Assembly: GCF_000430645.1 (NCBI RefSeq)
Contig: NZ_AUMK01000003.1
Coordinates: forward strand, 620,001-684,000
Source of the DNA: Aquimarina latercula DSM 2041
GTDB lineage: Bacteria > Bacteroidota > Bacteroidia > Flavobacteriales > Flavobacteriaceae
DNA length: 64,000 nucleotides
Direction of reading: 5' to 3'
The position numbers were made by a program, and so were the translations under genes. Under the pieces are notes generated by a model. That model did not search any database and had not been told where the DNA came from. It saw only the letters and a program-made list of their open reading frames with translations. The first letter of the stretch is position 1. Every line of letters begins with the position of its first letter. Shown here one piece after another: positions 1-8,886 of this stretch.

Positions 1-488
1 GATTTTAAAAACTTAAATCTTCCGATTAACATAGAAGCATCTAAACTAAAAAATATAGTATGCCTTAATCTCGAAGCAATTACTTTAAAAGGTTGCTTCT
101 CATAAAATGTAGTAACATTCTCCGCATATGATTTAATCAAAACCTGTTTACCCGTTAGGTTCACGGCTTCATTATAGATATAAGTTCCTAATACGGTATT
201 CTTATATGACTTATGAACCCACCAGGAAATCATCCAATATACTTTTTTAGGATCTCCATTCTTTACATTCAATAAATCAGGAAACATAAATATAAAAGAA
301 ATCATCTTATCTCCTTCATACCCTATTACACCACAATAATCATCCTCCTCAATTCTATTGTTAGCAACTAACCATAATGCCTTACTTTTGGGTAATGGCG
401 CGAGATCATTTTTCCAATAAGTATTATTATCAATAGCTTCGCTTAACATTTTTTTTGTTAAACCTATTACTTGTAAATCCTTACTCAT
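1..488 (-). CDS. GNAT-like acetyltransferase, partial (C-terminus off window)
   Basis: The reading frame starts at the ATG at 486-488 and stays open to the window edge, giving about 162 residues that begin MSKDLQVIGLTKK. The middle has WMISWWVHKSY followed by LGTYIYNEAV, and then FYEKQPFKVIASR; this order (core strand, acceptor helix, FYxxxPF near the end) resembles GNAT acyltransferases, where FYEKxGF is typical. It lies 21 bases downstream of the initiating sugar transferase on the same strand, so it is probably the last or near-last gene of a polysaccharide transcription unit and may acylate an amino sugar. The missing 3' end prevents a firm family call; a FemAB-like or other acyl-CoA-dependent protein is possible. 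Confidence 0.6.
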   Translation of the reverse strand, partial: MSKDLQVIGLTKKMLSEAIDNNTYWKNDLAPLPKSKALWLVANNRIEEDDYCGVIGYEGDKMISFIFMFPDLLNVKNGDPKKVYWMISWWVHKSYKNTVLGTYIYNEAVNLTGKQVLIKSYAENVTTFYEKQPFKVIASRLRHTIFFSLDASMLIGRFKFLK

Positions 489-509
489 TTTTTTATTAGT
501 ATAATATAA

Positions 510-1115
510 CTAGTTAGTTCCATCAAACCATTCTGACGTTAATTCTTTTGACAAATTAACATCTTCTTTTTTCAATACTTTTTTTAAAGTTAGACCTAAT
601 ATCTTTAGATCAAACAAAAAACTACAATTCTCTACATACCAAACATCATATTCGAACTTCTTTTTCCAAGTAATGGAATTTCTACCGTTAACCTGTGCCC
701 AACCTGTTATACCAGGTCTTACATTATGTCTTTTTTTCTGTGTTTCATTATAAACTGGTAAATACTCAATAATCAAAGGTCTAGGACCAATTAATGACAT
801 GTCACCTTTTAACACATTAATCAGCTGTGGAATTTCATCCAGTGATGTTTTCCTTACAAAAGTACCTACAGTCGTCATTCTTTCATTATCTGGCAATAAA
901 TTACCTTCATTATCCTTTAGATCATTCATTGTTTTAAACTTAATGATACTAAATATTTTTTCAGATTTACCGGGACGTTTTTGTACAAAAAATGGTTTTC
1001 CATTATTTGCTATTGCAAGAAATATTATCAACACTAAAAATATAGGCCCTATACATATCAATAGCATCAAAGAAATACTAAAATCAAAAACTCTTTTAAA
1101 AAAATACCTATACAC
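510..1115 (-). CDS. Initiating sugar-phosphate transferase (PglC/WcaJ-type)
   Basis: This 201-residue protein is a bacterial sugar transferase of the short monotopic class. It transfers a sugar 1-phosphate from a nucleotide sugar to undecaprenyl phosphate at the inner face of the membrane and so starts repeat-unit assembly. The N-terminus has one hydrophobic helix at about residues 10-35 after FFKRVFDF. Then come QKRPGK, KFKTM, the catalytic Asp-Glu pair in TSLDEIPQL, the GDMSLIGPRPL signature and RPGITGWAQVNGRN, all diagnostic of the family. The start is GTG at 1113-1115: an in-frame TAG lies two codons upstream of it and no ATG is available before residue 17. It follows a leader of about 160 bases if the promoter-like box at 1278-1285 is used. 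The sugar cannot be told from sequence. Confidence 0.93.
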   Translation of the reverse strand: MYRYFFKRVFDFSISLMLLICIGPIFLVLIIFLAIANNGKPFFVQKRPGKSEKIFSIIKFKTMNDLKDNEGNLLPDNERMTTVGTFVRKTSLDEIPQLINVLKGDMSLIGPRPLIIEYLPVYNETQKKRHNVRPGITGWAQVNGRNSITWKKKFEYDVWYVENCSFLFDLKILGLTLKKVLKKEDVNLSKELTSEWFDGTN

Positions 1116-1277
1116 CTTTTTCTAGTTAAAAATGACTACAATAAAAATCATGGAAAAAATTCCATGTCATACTTTTATACTTAAAAAACGGGGGAAATAA
1201 AATAGATAAACGATAAATGTCTGTCAGGGGGAATGCAGTGATCATCATATCTATAATTCTATCGTTAGAATCGCTGG

Positions 1278-1285
1278 CAAATATA
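1278..1285 (-). promoter_or_regulatory. Possible -7 box for the sugar transferase gene
   Basis: On the minus strand this reads TATATTTG, matching the Bacteroidota consensus TAnnTTTG. No good -33 TTG is visible at the usual spacing. If used, the leader to the GTG start is about 160 bases and contains a 7-bp hairpin (arms 1149-1155 and 1160-1166, loop AAAA) and two G-runs at 1190-1194 and 1227-1231 (C-runs in the transcript). The rest of 1116-1370 holds no gene. Confidence 0.3.
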
Positions 1286-1370
1286 CAATGTATATTTTAC
1301 TTTTTTAACTTAAATTAACTACTTTTTGATAAAAAACAATTCGTGCTTATATTTAAATTTTGCAGGCTCT

Positions 1371-2678
1371 TTAAGCACTGAATTCATTAACAATAGCTCT
1401 TTGTTTACCCGAATTTAATAAAGGGATTTCTGAAACATATTCTAATTTTATCAATGCATCTTCTCCTAGATATTCTTTAAACTCCTTTATAAACTCATTT
1501 TCTTTTTCAAAAACATTATTTTCAGTTTTTAATTTTATAAGATATTGATCTGCTGTCTTCTGGATAATTTGTCTTTGCTTAACTTCTTTGTACTTATTAA
1601 TAACCAAAAGAATACTTGTGGATAATATCTCTCCAGATGTACTACGTATCATATCCATCTTTCTCCCTTCTACTTTAGTCAAGACCGATCTTGTAACCTT
1701 CTGATCTTCTATATAATTCATAATACCAATATCTCCGGTATCATATCGAATCATAGGGGTATCATAATTAAATAAGTCTGTAATTACAATTCTTCCTAAT
1801 GTACCAGGCGTTACTCTAGTATCATTATTGAAATCTAAAATTTCTACATAATAACTTGCCCAGTTAATGATAAAATATTCTTTCTGGGAAGGTTGTTGCG
1901 CAATCATTCCATTTTCTGCATTAGAATATCTAGATACCATATCAACATCAAAATATTTTTTCATTGACTTTTTAGTTAATGGATCTAAACGTTCAGACAT
2001 TCCTATTACAGATCTTAATTTACAATGAATCGGAGTAGAATTTATAGTATCTAAATACTTACATATTTTATCAAATGATGACGCATACCCTAACATTCCT
2101 TTATTTGATTTATCGTTCTTTAAAACATTAACCAAATCCTTAATAGAGTCCGATGATAAATCAAATACATCAATTGGAGTAATATTTTGAAAAAAAGATG
2201 CTAGTTTATTTTTCTTTTTAAACATATTCCAAAAACGCAAATAGAACAGTTTATATCCAATATTAAACCCACACAACTCAGAAAAATAAATGATATCAGC
2301 GGTATTTCTAGCTTTTTTATTAATATCCTGATATACCGTAAAAGAGGCTCCAGTAGACCCACTAGTAGACACCCCTATTTTCTTACTATTCTTATGTTTT
2401 TGGGATTGAATTTTCTGATAAGAAGATCTTACAATTTCTTTATTAACCACAGGAAAATTCTCAAGGTTTTCTGGAATGATATCCTTATAAAACACAGTAG
2501 ATGTTACAGCATGATTTAATACATCTTGCAAAAACTTTGATTGTTTATCAATTATGGGCTTTTTTGAAGGATTCTCTATACTATCTTTGATATCAAGATA
2601 ATGTCTTCTAATTTTTCCACCAGAAACAAAATCAACTATCCAAAAAGAAATATTCCTAATCTTTTCGTTAACTCTCAT
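1371..2678 (-). CDS. PaaK/CapK-like adenylate-forming enzyme
   Basis: The 435-residue product belongs to the phenylacetate-CoA ligase-like (CapK) branch of the adenylate-forming superfamily. The phosphate-binding loop is visible as STSGSTGASFT at about residues 104-114, followed by YSNAENG (the aromatic-acid-AMP region) and YDTGDIG, the conserved Asp that binds the ribose. Such proteins are frequent in capsule and EPS loci and may activate a carboxylic or amino acid for attachment to a sugar, although the true substrate is rarely known. The start is ATG at 2676-2678. A second member of the same family is encoded at 8887-10290, so the locus has two. About 200 bases of AT-rich DNA without recognisable signals separate it from the next gene upstream. 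Confidence 0.85.
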   Translation of the reverse strand: MRVNEKIRNISFWIVDFVSGGKIRRHYLDIKDSIENPSKKPIIDKQSKFLQDVLNHAVTSTVFYKDIIPENLENFPVVNKEIVRSSYQKIQSQKHKNSKKIGVSTSGSTGASFTVYQDINKKARNTADIIYFSELCGFNIGYKLFYLRFWNMFKKKNKLASFFQNITPIDVFDLSSDSIKDLVNVLKNDKSNKGMLGYASSFDKICKYLDTINSTPIHCKLRSVIGMSERLDPLTKKSMKKYFDVDMVSRYSNAENGMIAQQPSQKEYFIINWASYYVEILDFNNDTRVTPGTLGRIVITDLFNYDTPMIRYDTGDIGIMNYIEDQKVTRSVLTKVEGRKMDMIRSTSGEILSTSILLVINKYKEVKQRQIIQKTADQYLIKLKTENNVFEKENEFIKEFKEYLGEDALIKLEYVSEIPLLNSGKQRAIVNEFSA

Positions 2679-2879
2679 ATTCTATACGTACTCTTTATGA
2701 ATAAAGCCCCGAAATAATCAAAGTCACATATTGATATTGTGTGTACAAAAAATGAAATTAAGATAAAACATATTGTGGGTAATACTATATTTTATCAATC
2801 TAAATTATGACGATGTTATTTACTTTTCTTGTTTTGGGTAAAATAAGAAATTGTTTCTAAAAACTAAAGAAAAAACAAA

Positions 2880-4034
2880 CTACAATTGTCGATATTCTTC
2901 TAAAATTGCGTTCCAAACATGTTTTCGTTCATATCGTTGGCATATCATGTCCCTTGCTTTCAAGGACAACTCATCAGCATATTTTTTGTCAGATGCAAAC
3001 TTCTTCATGGAGCCATAAAGCGCTTCAGAACTTTTAACTGGTATAATAGTACCATTTACACCTTCTGAAACAATTTCGTTACAACCGTTGATATTGGTAA
3101 CAATACTCGGTAACCCCATAGATCCCGCTTGCATGACAACATTAGGAAAACCCTCTCTATAACTAGGAAATGCTAAAGCATCAGATATCGAAAAAAACGG
3201 TCTAACATCATTTTGCCAACCAACAGAAATAATATTAGGATTATTATATATCTCATTTTCTGTTTCTGGTAATAGTGGATCAAGATCTCTCTCATACGTT
3301 CCTACAAGCAATAATTTTGTTTGCTTATTTTCGGTATTTAACTTCATAAAAGAAGTAATCAACTCATTAATCCCTTTATCTTTTACAAATCTTCCAACAA
3401 ATACAAAAACAAAATCCTTATCATCAATACCAAGCTCTTTACGTAATTTTGCGTTATCTTGATCTGTATATTTCGAAGGATCAAAATGAGCTGTATCTAT
3501 ACCATTAGAGCTTCCCTCTCCAATTACCTTTAATTTTTTTGCTCCGGTATATTTATTTTCTAAAATGATATCATTAAGACCAAAAGAATTAGGATATATC
3601 ATTGTTGCACAGGCGTAGGTCATTTTTTCTACCGTATCCAATAACAATCTTTTAGAACCTGTTGCTTCTAACAATGGTAATCCAGCAATAGTATGTAATC
3701 TATGTTTAACTCCAGCCAATCTTGCTGCCAACATAGATAGCGTACCAGCTTTAGGAGTATGACTATGAACAATATCAGGCTTTTCCTTTCTAAAAACTTT
3801 GTACAACTTATAAACCGCTTTTAGATCCTGAATAGGAGTGATTTTACGAGTCATTTCAATAGGAATTACCTCTATTCCTTCTTGTTTCGCTACTCTATCT
3901 AAAATATTTTCATCCTTGCTAGAAACACCTATCACTTCATAATATTGTGACATAAACTTTAGTTGTCCCTGAAGTAATCCTCCTAGAGACCTAGGAACAG
4001 TGGTTACACGAATAATTTTACCCTTATTTTTCAC
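2880..4034 (-). CDS. Glycosyltransferase family 4
   Basis: This 384-residue protein has the GT-B layout of a retaining GT4 enzyme. The N-terminal half has VTTVPRSLGG and HSHTPKAGTLS, the acceptor side. The C-terminal half has FVGRFVKDKGINELI and then FPSYREGFPNVVMQAG near residue 300. The usual EX7E pair reads E-x7-Q here, so the second glutamate is replaced, which is uncommon though tolerated in some GT4 members. It is the first gene of the downstream block of the polysaccharide locus. The start is GTG at 4032-4034, with no in-frame ATG just upstream, and a TATATTTG box lies 29 bases before it. Confidence 0.9.
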   Translation of the reverse strand: MKNKGKIIRVTTVPRSLGGLLQGQLKFMSQYYEVIGVSSKDENILDRVAKQEGIEVIPIEMTRKITPIQDLKAVYKLYKVFRKEKPDIVHSHTPKAGTLSMLAARLAGVKHRLHTIAGLPLLEATGSKRLLLDTVEKMTYACATMIYPNSFGLNDIILENKYTGAKKLKVIGEGSSNGIDTAHFDPSKYTDQDNAKLRKELGIDDKDFVFVFVGRFVKDKGINELITSFMKLNTENKQTKLLLVGTYERDLDPLLPETENEIYNNPNIISVGWQNDVRPFFSISDALAFPSYREGFPNVVMQAGSMGLPSIVTNINGCNEIVSEGVNGTIIPVKSSEALYGSMKKFASDKKYADELSLKARDMICQRYERKHVWNAILEEYRQL

Positions 4035-4464
4035 TTGTATATTAAAAATGTATGTTTTCGGTGCAAATATATAGATATAACAGGCTATTAAAGTTTTTAT
4101 TTATATTCTTTTTTAACATACATATTATATATATATTGGAAAACAATTTAGATTCAAAGATTTAATTCACAACAAAAAAGAAAGAAAAAACTTACAATCA
4201 CACTCCTTTTATTGGGGAATAAACCCATTAAATTTATGACTCACACACCCTCCATTAGTAACTACATAACTTTTTCTAATTTCAAATCAGATTTTGATCT
4301 TGATATCGAAATAAATTACGGTAAACCCACAACACTTTAATTGTTTAATTATCAATTATTTAAGATTTGTAAATTTTAACATTTTTTTTCGACATAATGC
4401 ACAATAGTATCGATGAAACTCCGTTAAAAATGAAATTAAAAACCAGAAACACCCCCCAACCAAA
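4035..4464. other. Divergent intergenic region between GT4 and beta-helix lipoprotein
   Basis: This is the only gap longer than 300 bases. It is strongly AT-rich and carries the probable minus-strand box at 4064-4071. No clear TAnnTTTG box for the plus-strand lipoprotein gene could be found. A 34-codon plus-strand frame (ATG 4236-4238 to TAA 4338-4340, MTHTPSISNY...) is present but has no known relatives that I recognise and may be chance. A short C-run, CCCCCC, lies just upstream of the lipoprotein start at about 4452-4457 in place of a purine-rich ribosome-binding site. Confidence 0.5.
4064..4071 (-). promoter_or_regulatory. Possible -7 box for the GT4-to-GNAT block
   Basis: The minus strand reads TATATTTG, a match to TAnnTTTG, 29 bases upstream of the GTG start of the glycosyltransferase gene. 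The -33 element is not obvious. It fits the idea that the genes from 4034 down to 1 form a separate transcription unit from those above 6.5 kb. Confidence 0.38.
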
Positions 4465-6447
4465 ATGAAAAAGTTACCCTATTTTCTATTAATTGTATTC
4501 ACTATAAGCTTCTTTGCTTGTAGTACGGAAAACATCGAAGATGTAATTTCTGAAGACGAAGAAGTTATTGAGGACGAAGACGATGATCAAGAAGAAGAGG
4601 AAGATGACGAGATTATCTCGGACACTCTTTGTGATTTTGATCTATCTGGCTTAGCTGCCAACTCTACAGTAACAATTGACTGCTTGTTAGATTTAGAAGG
4701 ACAAACTATTAATTTACCGCCTAATGTAACGTTTGACTTTGATGGTGGTGATATTTTTAATGGTACTCTAATTTTCTCTGGAGGAACTATTGATGGTAGA
4801 CTTTTAAATTCTAAATTAGGAACTGAAGGTAATGTAAACCTTAAAGATCCAGTATTTAAGTTTACAGCAACTAGATGGGAAAATATTGTGCAAGGACAGA
4901 CTACATCTGACATTGCATTAAAAAACACTGCCGAGTTCGAAAATTTAATGATCCGTATCAAGGAAATGGGTGGAACAACTTTTGAAACCAACGTTTTTGA
5001 TGCATTTTTTGAAACTACTAAAGTAACTAGTACTACAGCAGATCAGAATTTTTATGCTTCTGTAGAAGCTATTAATGTACCATCTGACTTTCATTTAAAA
5101 ATGTCTAACAATACAAATTTACGTCAGTTCCCTGCTGCGGGAGGTATAGAAAATGGAACTGTAATAGCTGTCAGAGATTCTGACAACGTTACAATCTCTG
5201 GAGGAAATATCATTGGTGATAGAAATGATCGTATTTATTCTCCTCAAGATGTAGGATTAGAAGGAACCCACCTTCTACATGTTCATTCAGGAAGAAATGT
5301 AACCATAGATGGTGTTAATTTTATAGAGGGTTCTAAAGGAGCTATTGCAATTTATTCTTTAGGTTTTAGATTTAATCCTGATTATGTTCCAACATATGGT
5401 ATCAAGGTTATCAATTGTTCTTTTACAAATATCAGAAGAATGGGTATTGCTCTTACTGATGGTAGTGATATTCTTATTGAAGGAAACACCTTTACAAATG
5501 TAGGTCAGCCAATGTCTGGATCTGATGGTGGCGAAGTTGGGTACGCTATTAATATAGAAGCTTTTAGAACTAGAGATGATAATGGTGTTCTTATGGAAAA
5601 TGAAAGAGCTTTTGATATTCTTATTACAAGAAATACAGAAATCAATAGTAGAGTTGGTTTTACTGCTGCAACTATTGGCCAAGATATCACAATTGATGAT
5701 AATGATATAGAAACTAGATGTATTATCTCATTAGCCTCTGGTACTAAAATTACAAATAACAGATTTAATGCCTCTGCTGCTGCTGCAGAAAGGTTTGCAA
5801 TTTTTGCCGCTGGTAGTCATAGCGAAACAGTTTTTGATAACGAAATAGCTAATAATAGCATTGTAGGGTATGCGATAGGAATTGCAACAGATACCAATGA
5901 CATTAATGTTCATGACAACACAATAACCAATGGTGAAATTGGAATTCAATTAAAAGATACTTCGGATTCTATGTTTAACAATAATATTATCAATGTTAAT
6001 GGAACTGGGATTAGTGCTACAAATACTTTTGTAAATAATACAAGTATTAATGAAAATGAAGTTACTGCTGGTGGATTTCACTTGTTCCTTACAGGATTTA
6101 ATAATACTACGGAATCTAATGGATATACAATTTCTTTTGAAAGAAATAAATTCTTAAATTCTAAAAAGATTACTATCAATAATGCCACTGGTATTACATT
6201 TAAGAATAATGAAGTAACAGGTGGTATTGAATTAGGAACTTCTGCCAATATTGATATCTCTTCAAATACTAAAATAGATCCTAACGATAGTGATGGAATA
6301 AGATTATATGGATCCCATTCTGACGTTTCTATTACTAATAATAATATTTTAGAACCTTCAGGAGCTGAAAGATTCGACTGTATTAATAACAACTCGGATA
6401 CTCCTAACGCTATTGTGTTAAGTGGTAATACATGTGCTACTAGATAA
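4465..6447 (+). CDS. Lipoprotein with right-handed parallel beta-helix
   Basis: The 660-residue product starts with a lipoprotein signal ending FFAC, so Cys19 is the probable lipidated residue. A very acidic linker rich in Asp and Glu fills about residues 25-52. The rest is made of many short repeats with the feel of a pectate-lyase-type parallel beta-helix: NVTISGGNIIG, NVTIDGVNF, GIKVINCSF, DILIEGNTF, ITRNTEINS, ITIDDNDIE, ISFERNKF, ITFKNNEV, VSITNNNIL. Helices of this kind bind or cleave polyuronides and other glycans at the cell surface. It is the only plus-strand gene within the polysaccharide locus. It could be a surface lyase, an epimerase-like modifier or an adhesin; no catalytic residues can be assigned. 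The ATG is followed by a Lys-rich signal, which supports this start. Confidence 0.82.
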   Translation: MKKLPYFLLIVFTISFFACSTENIEDVISEDEEVIEDEDDDQEEEEDDEIISDTLCDFDLSGLAANSTVTIDCLLDLEGQTINLPPNVTFDFDGGDIFNGTLIFSGGTIDGRLLNSKLGTEGNVNLKDPVFKFTATRWENIVQGQTTSDIALKNTAEFENLMIRIKEMGGTTFETNVFDAFFETTKVTSTTADQNFYASVEAINVPSDFHLKMSNNTNLRQFPAAGGIENGTVIAVRDSDNVTISGGNIIGDRNDRIYSPQDVGLEGTHLLHVHSGRNVTIDGVNFIEGSKGAIAIYSLGFRFNPDYVPTYGIKVINCSFTNIRRMGIALTDGSDILIEGNTFTNVGQPMSGSDGGEVGYAINIEAFRTRDDNGVLMENERAFDILITRNTEINSRVGFTAATIGQDITIDDNDIETRCIISLASGTKITNNRFNASAAAAERFAIFAAGSHSETVFDNEIANNSIVGYAIGIATDTNDINVHDNTITNGEIGIQLKDTSDSMFNNNIINVNGTGISATNTFVNNTSINENEVTAGGFHLFLTGFNNTTESNGYTISFERNKFLNSKKITINNATGITFKNNEVTGGIELGTSANIDISSNTKIDPNDSDGIRLYGSHSDVSITNNNILEPSGAERFDCINNNSDTPNAIVLSGNTCATR

Positions 6448-6474
6448 GAATTAACCTTTTGTATATAAATAAGT

Positions 6475-6509
6475 AAAAAGGGATGTCATATTTGACATCC
6501 CTTTTTTTT
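6475..6509. terminator. Bidirectional intrinsic terminator
   Basis: A 14-bp perfect stem (AAAAAGGGATGTCA at 6475-6488 with its complement at 6493-6506), a 4-base TATT loop and a T-run to 6509 form a strong intrinsic terminator for the beta-helix gene. The A-run on the other side gives a T-run on the minus strand, so it can also stop transcripts of the convergent SGNH gene, whose stop codon overlaps it. Confidence 0.88.
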
Positions 6510-7443
6510 AATTATCCATGCTATTTTGTTGATTTATACGTTCAGAAACAAGTTTTGTAAAGTACCTTGCTCCTTTATCATTAAGATGAGATGGATCATG
6601 AAACCAATCTAATTTATTATTAAAATTTTTATCCTCAGAGAAGTCTAATATAGGGACCTCCTCTTCTTTAGAAATTTTATTAATTAATGCTAAAGACTTA
6701 TTATTAGAACGTATCTTTCTTAATGCTGGAGAAATTACAAAAACTAAATCCACCTTATTAGATTTTGAATTATCGATAAACTCTTTTAAAGCAAAAACAA
6801 AGTTCTCATCAATTTCTTTACTCTGATCATCAATGTTATTTAAATCGTTTTTAATCTGATTATTACGCGTTATACCATGAAGAGGTCTATACCCTTTATA
6901 ATCTAATTGAGGAGATACATAGTATCGAAGTATATGAATGATTGTAGAGTTTAATAAATATGATTTAAAAAACATCTCTACATCAATAAATTTAGAATTT
7001 AATCTAAATATTGGTCTTAGTTCGTCCTTAAACTCGCTGTAATAAGGATGTAAGTCATTAAGTCGATCATAAGCAATATCAGAAGAATACAAAAAATCTT
7101 CATCTATATTAAGAATAAATAAATCAGGAGTACTACGTTTTAGAAGCATTTCTTGCATTGCTAAATGATATAACAATTGTTGTCCTTCTGCACCAGCGTT
7201 ATAAGCTGTAGTATGTAATTGTTTCTCCAAAACTTCAGGCACATAATGCCTATGCGCATGCGAACTTCCAAAAATCAATACTTCTGCTTCTGTTTCATAG
7301 ATTGTGTGATTAGCTCTGGCATATTTACCAGTTTCTTGCAAAAAGAATATTTGATTACTAACAATTCCTAGAAGCACATCTACAATCAAAATAATTATGA
7401 CAAACTTTATGATTTTTAAAAATATAGAACTGTATTCTTTCAT
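6508..7443 (-). CDS. SGNH-hydrolase-like protein, partner of MBOAT acyltransferase
   Basis: Starting at the ATG at 7441-7443 the product has 311 residues: a short N-terminal membrane anchor (about residues 8-27), then IFGSSHAHRHY, the block with the nucleophile Ser of SGNH/GDSL folds, and near the C-terminus HDPSHLNDKG, matching the catalytic Asp-x-x-His. Proteins of this type sit next to AlgI-like MBOAT membrane acyltransferases and finish O-acyl transfer to glycans in the periplasm, as AlgJ and AlgX do for alginate. The longer frame up to 7494 begins with GTG and would overlap the MBOAT gene by 41 bases, so the ATG, 10 bases after the MBOAT stop, is preferred. Confidence 0.8.
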   Translation of the reverse strand: MKEYSSIFLKIIKFVIIILIVDVLLGIVSNQIFFLQETGKYARANHTIYETEAEVLIFGSSHAHRHYVPEVLEKQLHTTAYNAGAEGQQLLYHLAMQEMLLKRSTPDLFILNIDEDFLYSSDIAYDRLNDLHPYYSEFKDELRPIFRLNSKFIDVEMFFKSYLLNSTIIHILRYYVSPQLDYKGYRPLHGITRNNQIKNDLNNIDDQSKEIDENFVFALKEFIDNSKSNKVDLVFVISPALRKIRSNNKSLALINKISKEEEVPILDFSEDKNFNNKLDWFHDPSHLNDKGARYFTKLVSERINQQNSMDN

Positions 7444-7453
7444 AAATGAATGC

Positions 7454-8869
7454 TTAAAATTGAAAATAAATAAATTGACTATGTCCGAAAACACCTAAAT
7501 AAAGAATTAAATATATTAAGGTTGCATATATAAACATCCTACCAAATTCACTTTTTGTAATAACCGCTACGAATGTATTATTGTTCCAATATTCTCTTTT
7601 AAGTTCAATTATAACTAATAAAAAGATAGCTAATACAGCATATATAGAGGCTGCTATATCATCACCACTACCAATATATAACTTACCTGGTTTAGTGAAA
7701 ATTTTATTAATAATATAAAAAGCATCACTAACACTATTAGCTCTAAAAAAAATCCAAGCAAAACTTATAAAACAAAAAGTACTTATTACATTAAAAACTC
7801 CTTTTCTCCTTTTACCATTGCAAAGTATTTCTATGATCAAGTAAATTCCATTAATTGCTCCCCAAATAACAAATGTCCACTTAGCTCCATGCCATAGACC
7901 ACTTATTAAAAATGTAATGAACAAATTAAAAAACCAACGGTATCTACCAACACGATTCCCCCCTAAGGGTATATATAAATAATCACGAAACCAAGTAGAT
8001 AAAGAAATGTGCCACCTATTCCAAAATTCGTGTATAGATGCAGAAAAATAAGGTCTTTTAAAATTTGTCATTAAATCAAATCCAAAAAGTTTTGCAGTTC
8101 CTATTGCTATTAAAGAATACCCTGCAAAATCTCCATAAATTTGAAACGCAAATAAAATAGTTGCAAAAACCAAACTTAAACCATCATGATACTCTACATT
8201 ATTATAAACAGAGTTTACATAAATAGCGGTTCTATCGGCAACTACTAGTTTTAAGAAAAAACCCCATATAATTAATTTTATTCCATAAGAAATTGACTCT
8301 CTTGTATATTTTCTTTTCTCTAAAAACTGCGGTAACAAATGTGTAGCTCTTTCAATTGGTCCAGCCACTAACTGTGGAAAAAACGAAACAAAAGCCGCAA
8401 AGGATATAAAATCTCTTGTAGGTCCTAGTTTATCTCTATAAATATCAATGGTGTAGGACATTGTTTGAAAAGTATAAAAAGAAATACCAACCGGAAGAAT
8501 AATACTTAAGGTTGTAACGTCTTGTATATCATACCCTATAGAACTACATAAGTCAACCCAAGAATCAATAAAAAAGTGACAATATTTAAAAAATGATAAT
8601 ACACCTAAATTAAAAATAACACTTACTAAAAGCCACCTTTTTCTTAATTTTTGAGTATCACAGAGACTAATTCTGATACCAACCAAATAATCTACTAAAG
8701 TACTTAAAGCAATTAATGCTAAAAATCTATAATCCCACCAACCATAAAAAACATAACTTGAAACAAGTAATATTATATTTTGAAATTGAAGTTTGCCTTT
8801 TTGGAAGAGCCAATAAGCAACAAAAACAATTGGAAGAAATATCAAAAAATCAAAAGAATTGAAATACAT
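7454..8869 (-). CDS. MBOAT family O-acyltransferase (AlgI-like)
   Basis: The 471-residue, multi-span membrane protein is a clear AlgI-type MBOAT. Diagnostic blocks are FFPQLVAGPIER near residue 165, IYGDFAGYSLIAIG near 245, the HEFWNRWHISLSTWFRDYLY block (His280 and His287) and SGLWHGAKWTF with the presumed catalytic His327. It would carry acyl groups, most often acetyl, across the inner membrane to the polysaccharide in concert with the SGNH protein just downstream. Its ATG lies 17 bases after the stop of the CapK-like gene, in an operon arrangement. Confidence 0.95.
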   Translation of the reverse strand: MYFNSFDFLIFLPIVFVAYWLFQKGKLQFQNIILLVSSYVFYGWWDYRFLALIALSTLVDYLVGIRISLCDTQKLRKRWLLVSVIFNLGVLSFFKYCHFFIDSWVDLCSSIGYDIQDVTTLSIILPVGISFYTFQTMSYTIDIYRDKLGPTRDFISFAAFVSFFPQLVAGPIERATHLLPQFLEKRKYTRESISYGIKLIIWGFFLKLVVADRTAIYVNSVYNNVEYHDGLSLVFATILFAFQIYGDFAGYSLIAIGTAKLFGFDLMTNFKRPYFSASIHEFWNRWHISLSTWFRDYLYIPLGGNRVGRYRWFFNLFITFLISGLWHGAKWTFVIWGAINGIYLIIEILCNGKRRKGVFNVISTFCFISFAWIFFRANSVSDAFYIINKIFTKPGKLYIGSGDDIAASIYAVLAIFLLVIIELKREYWNNNTFVAVITKSEFGRMFIYATLIYLILYLGVFGHSQFIYFQF

Positions 8870-8886
8870 GATTTAAACAAGTTCTT

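Noticed and set aside
799-1125. Plus-strand frame of 108 codons
   Set aside because: It lies opposite the sugar transferase gene, whose family motifs are clear; no motif or signal in this frame.
4236-4340. 34-codon plus-strand frame in the divergent region
   Set aside because: Polar composition without a family, signal or promoter; kept only as a note in the intergenic entry.
5359-5682. Minus-strand frame opposite the beta-helix gene
   Set aside because: Shadow of a repetitive gene; no start signal or domain.
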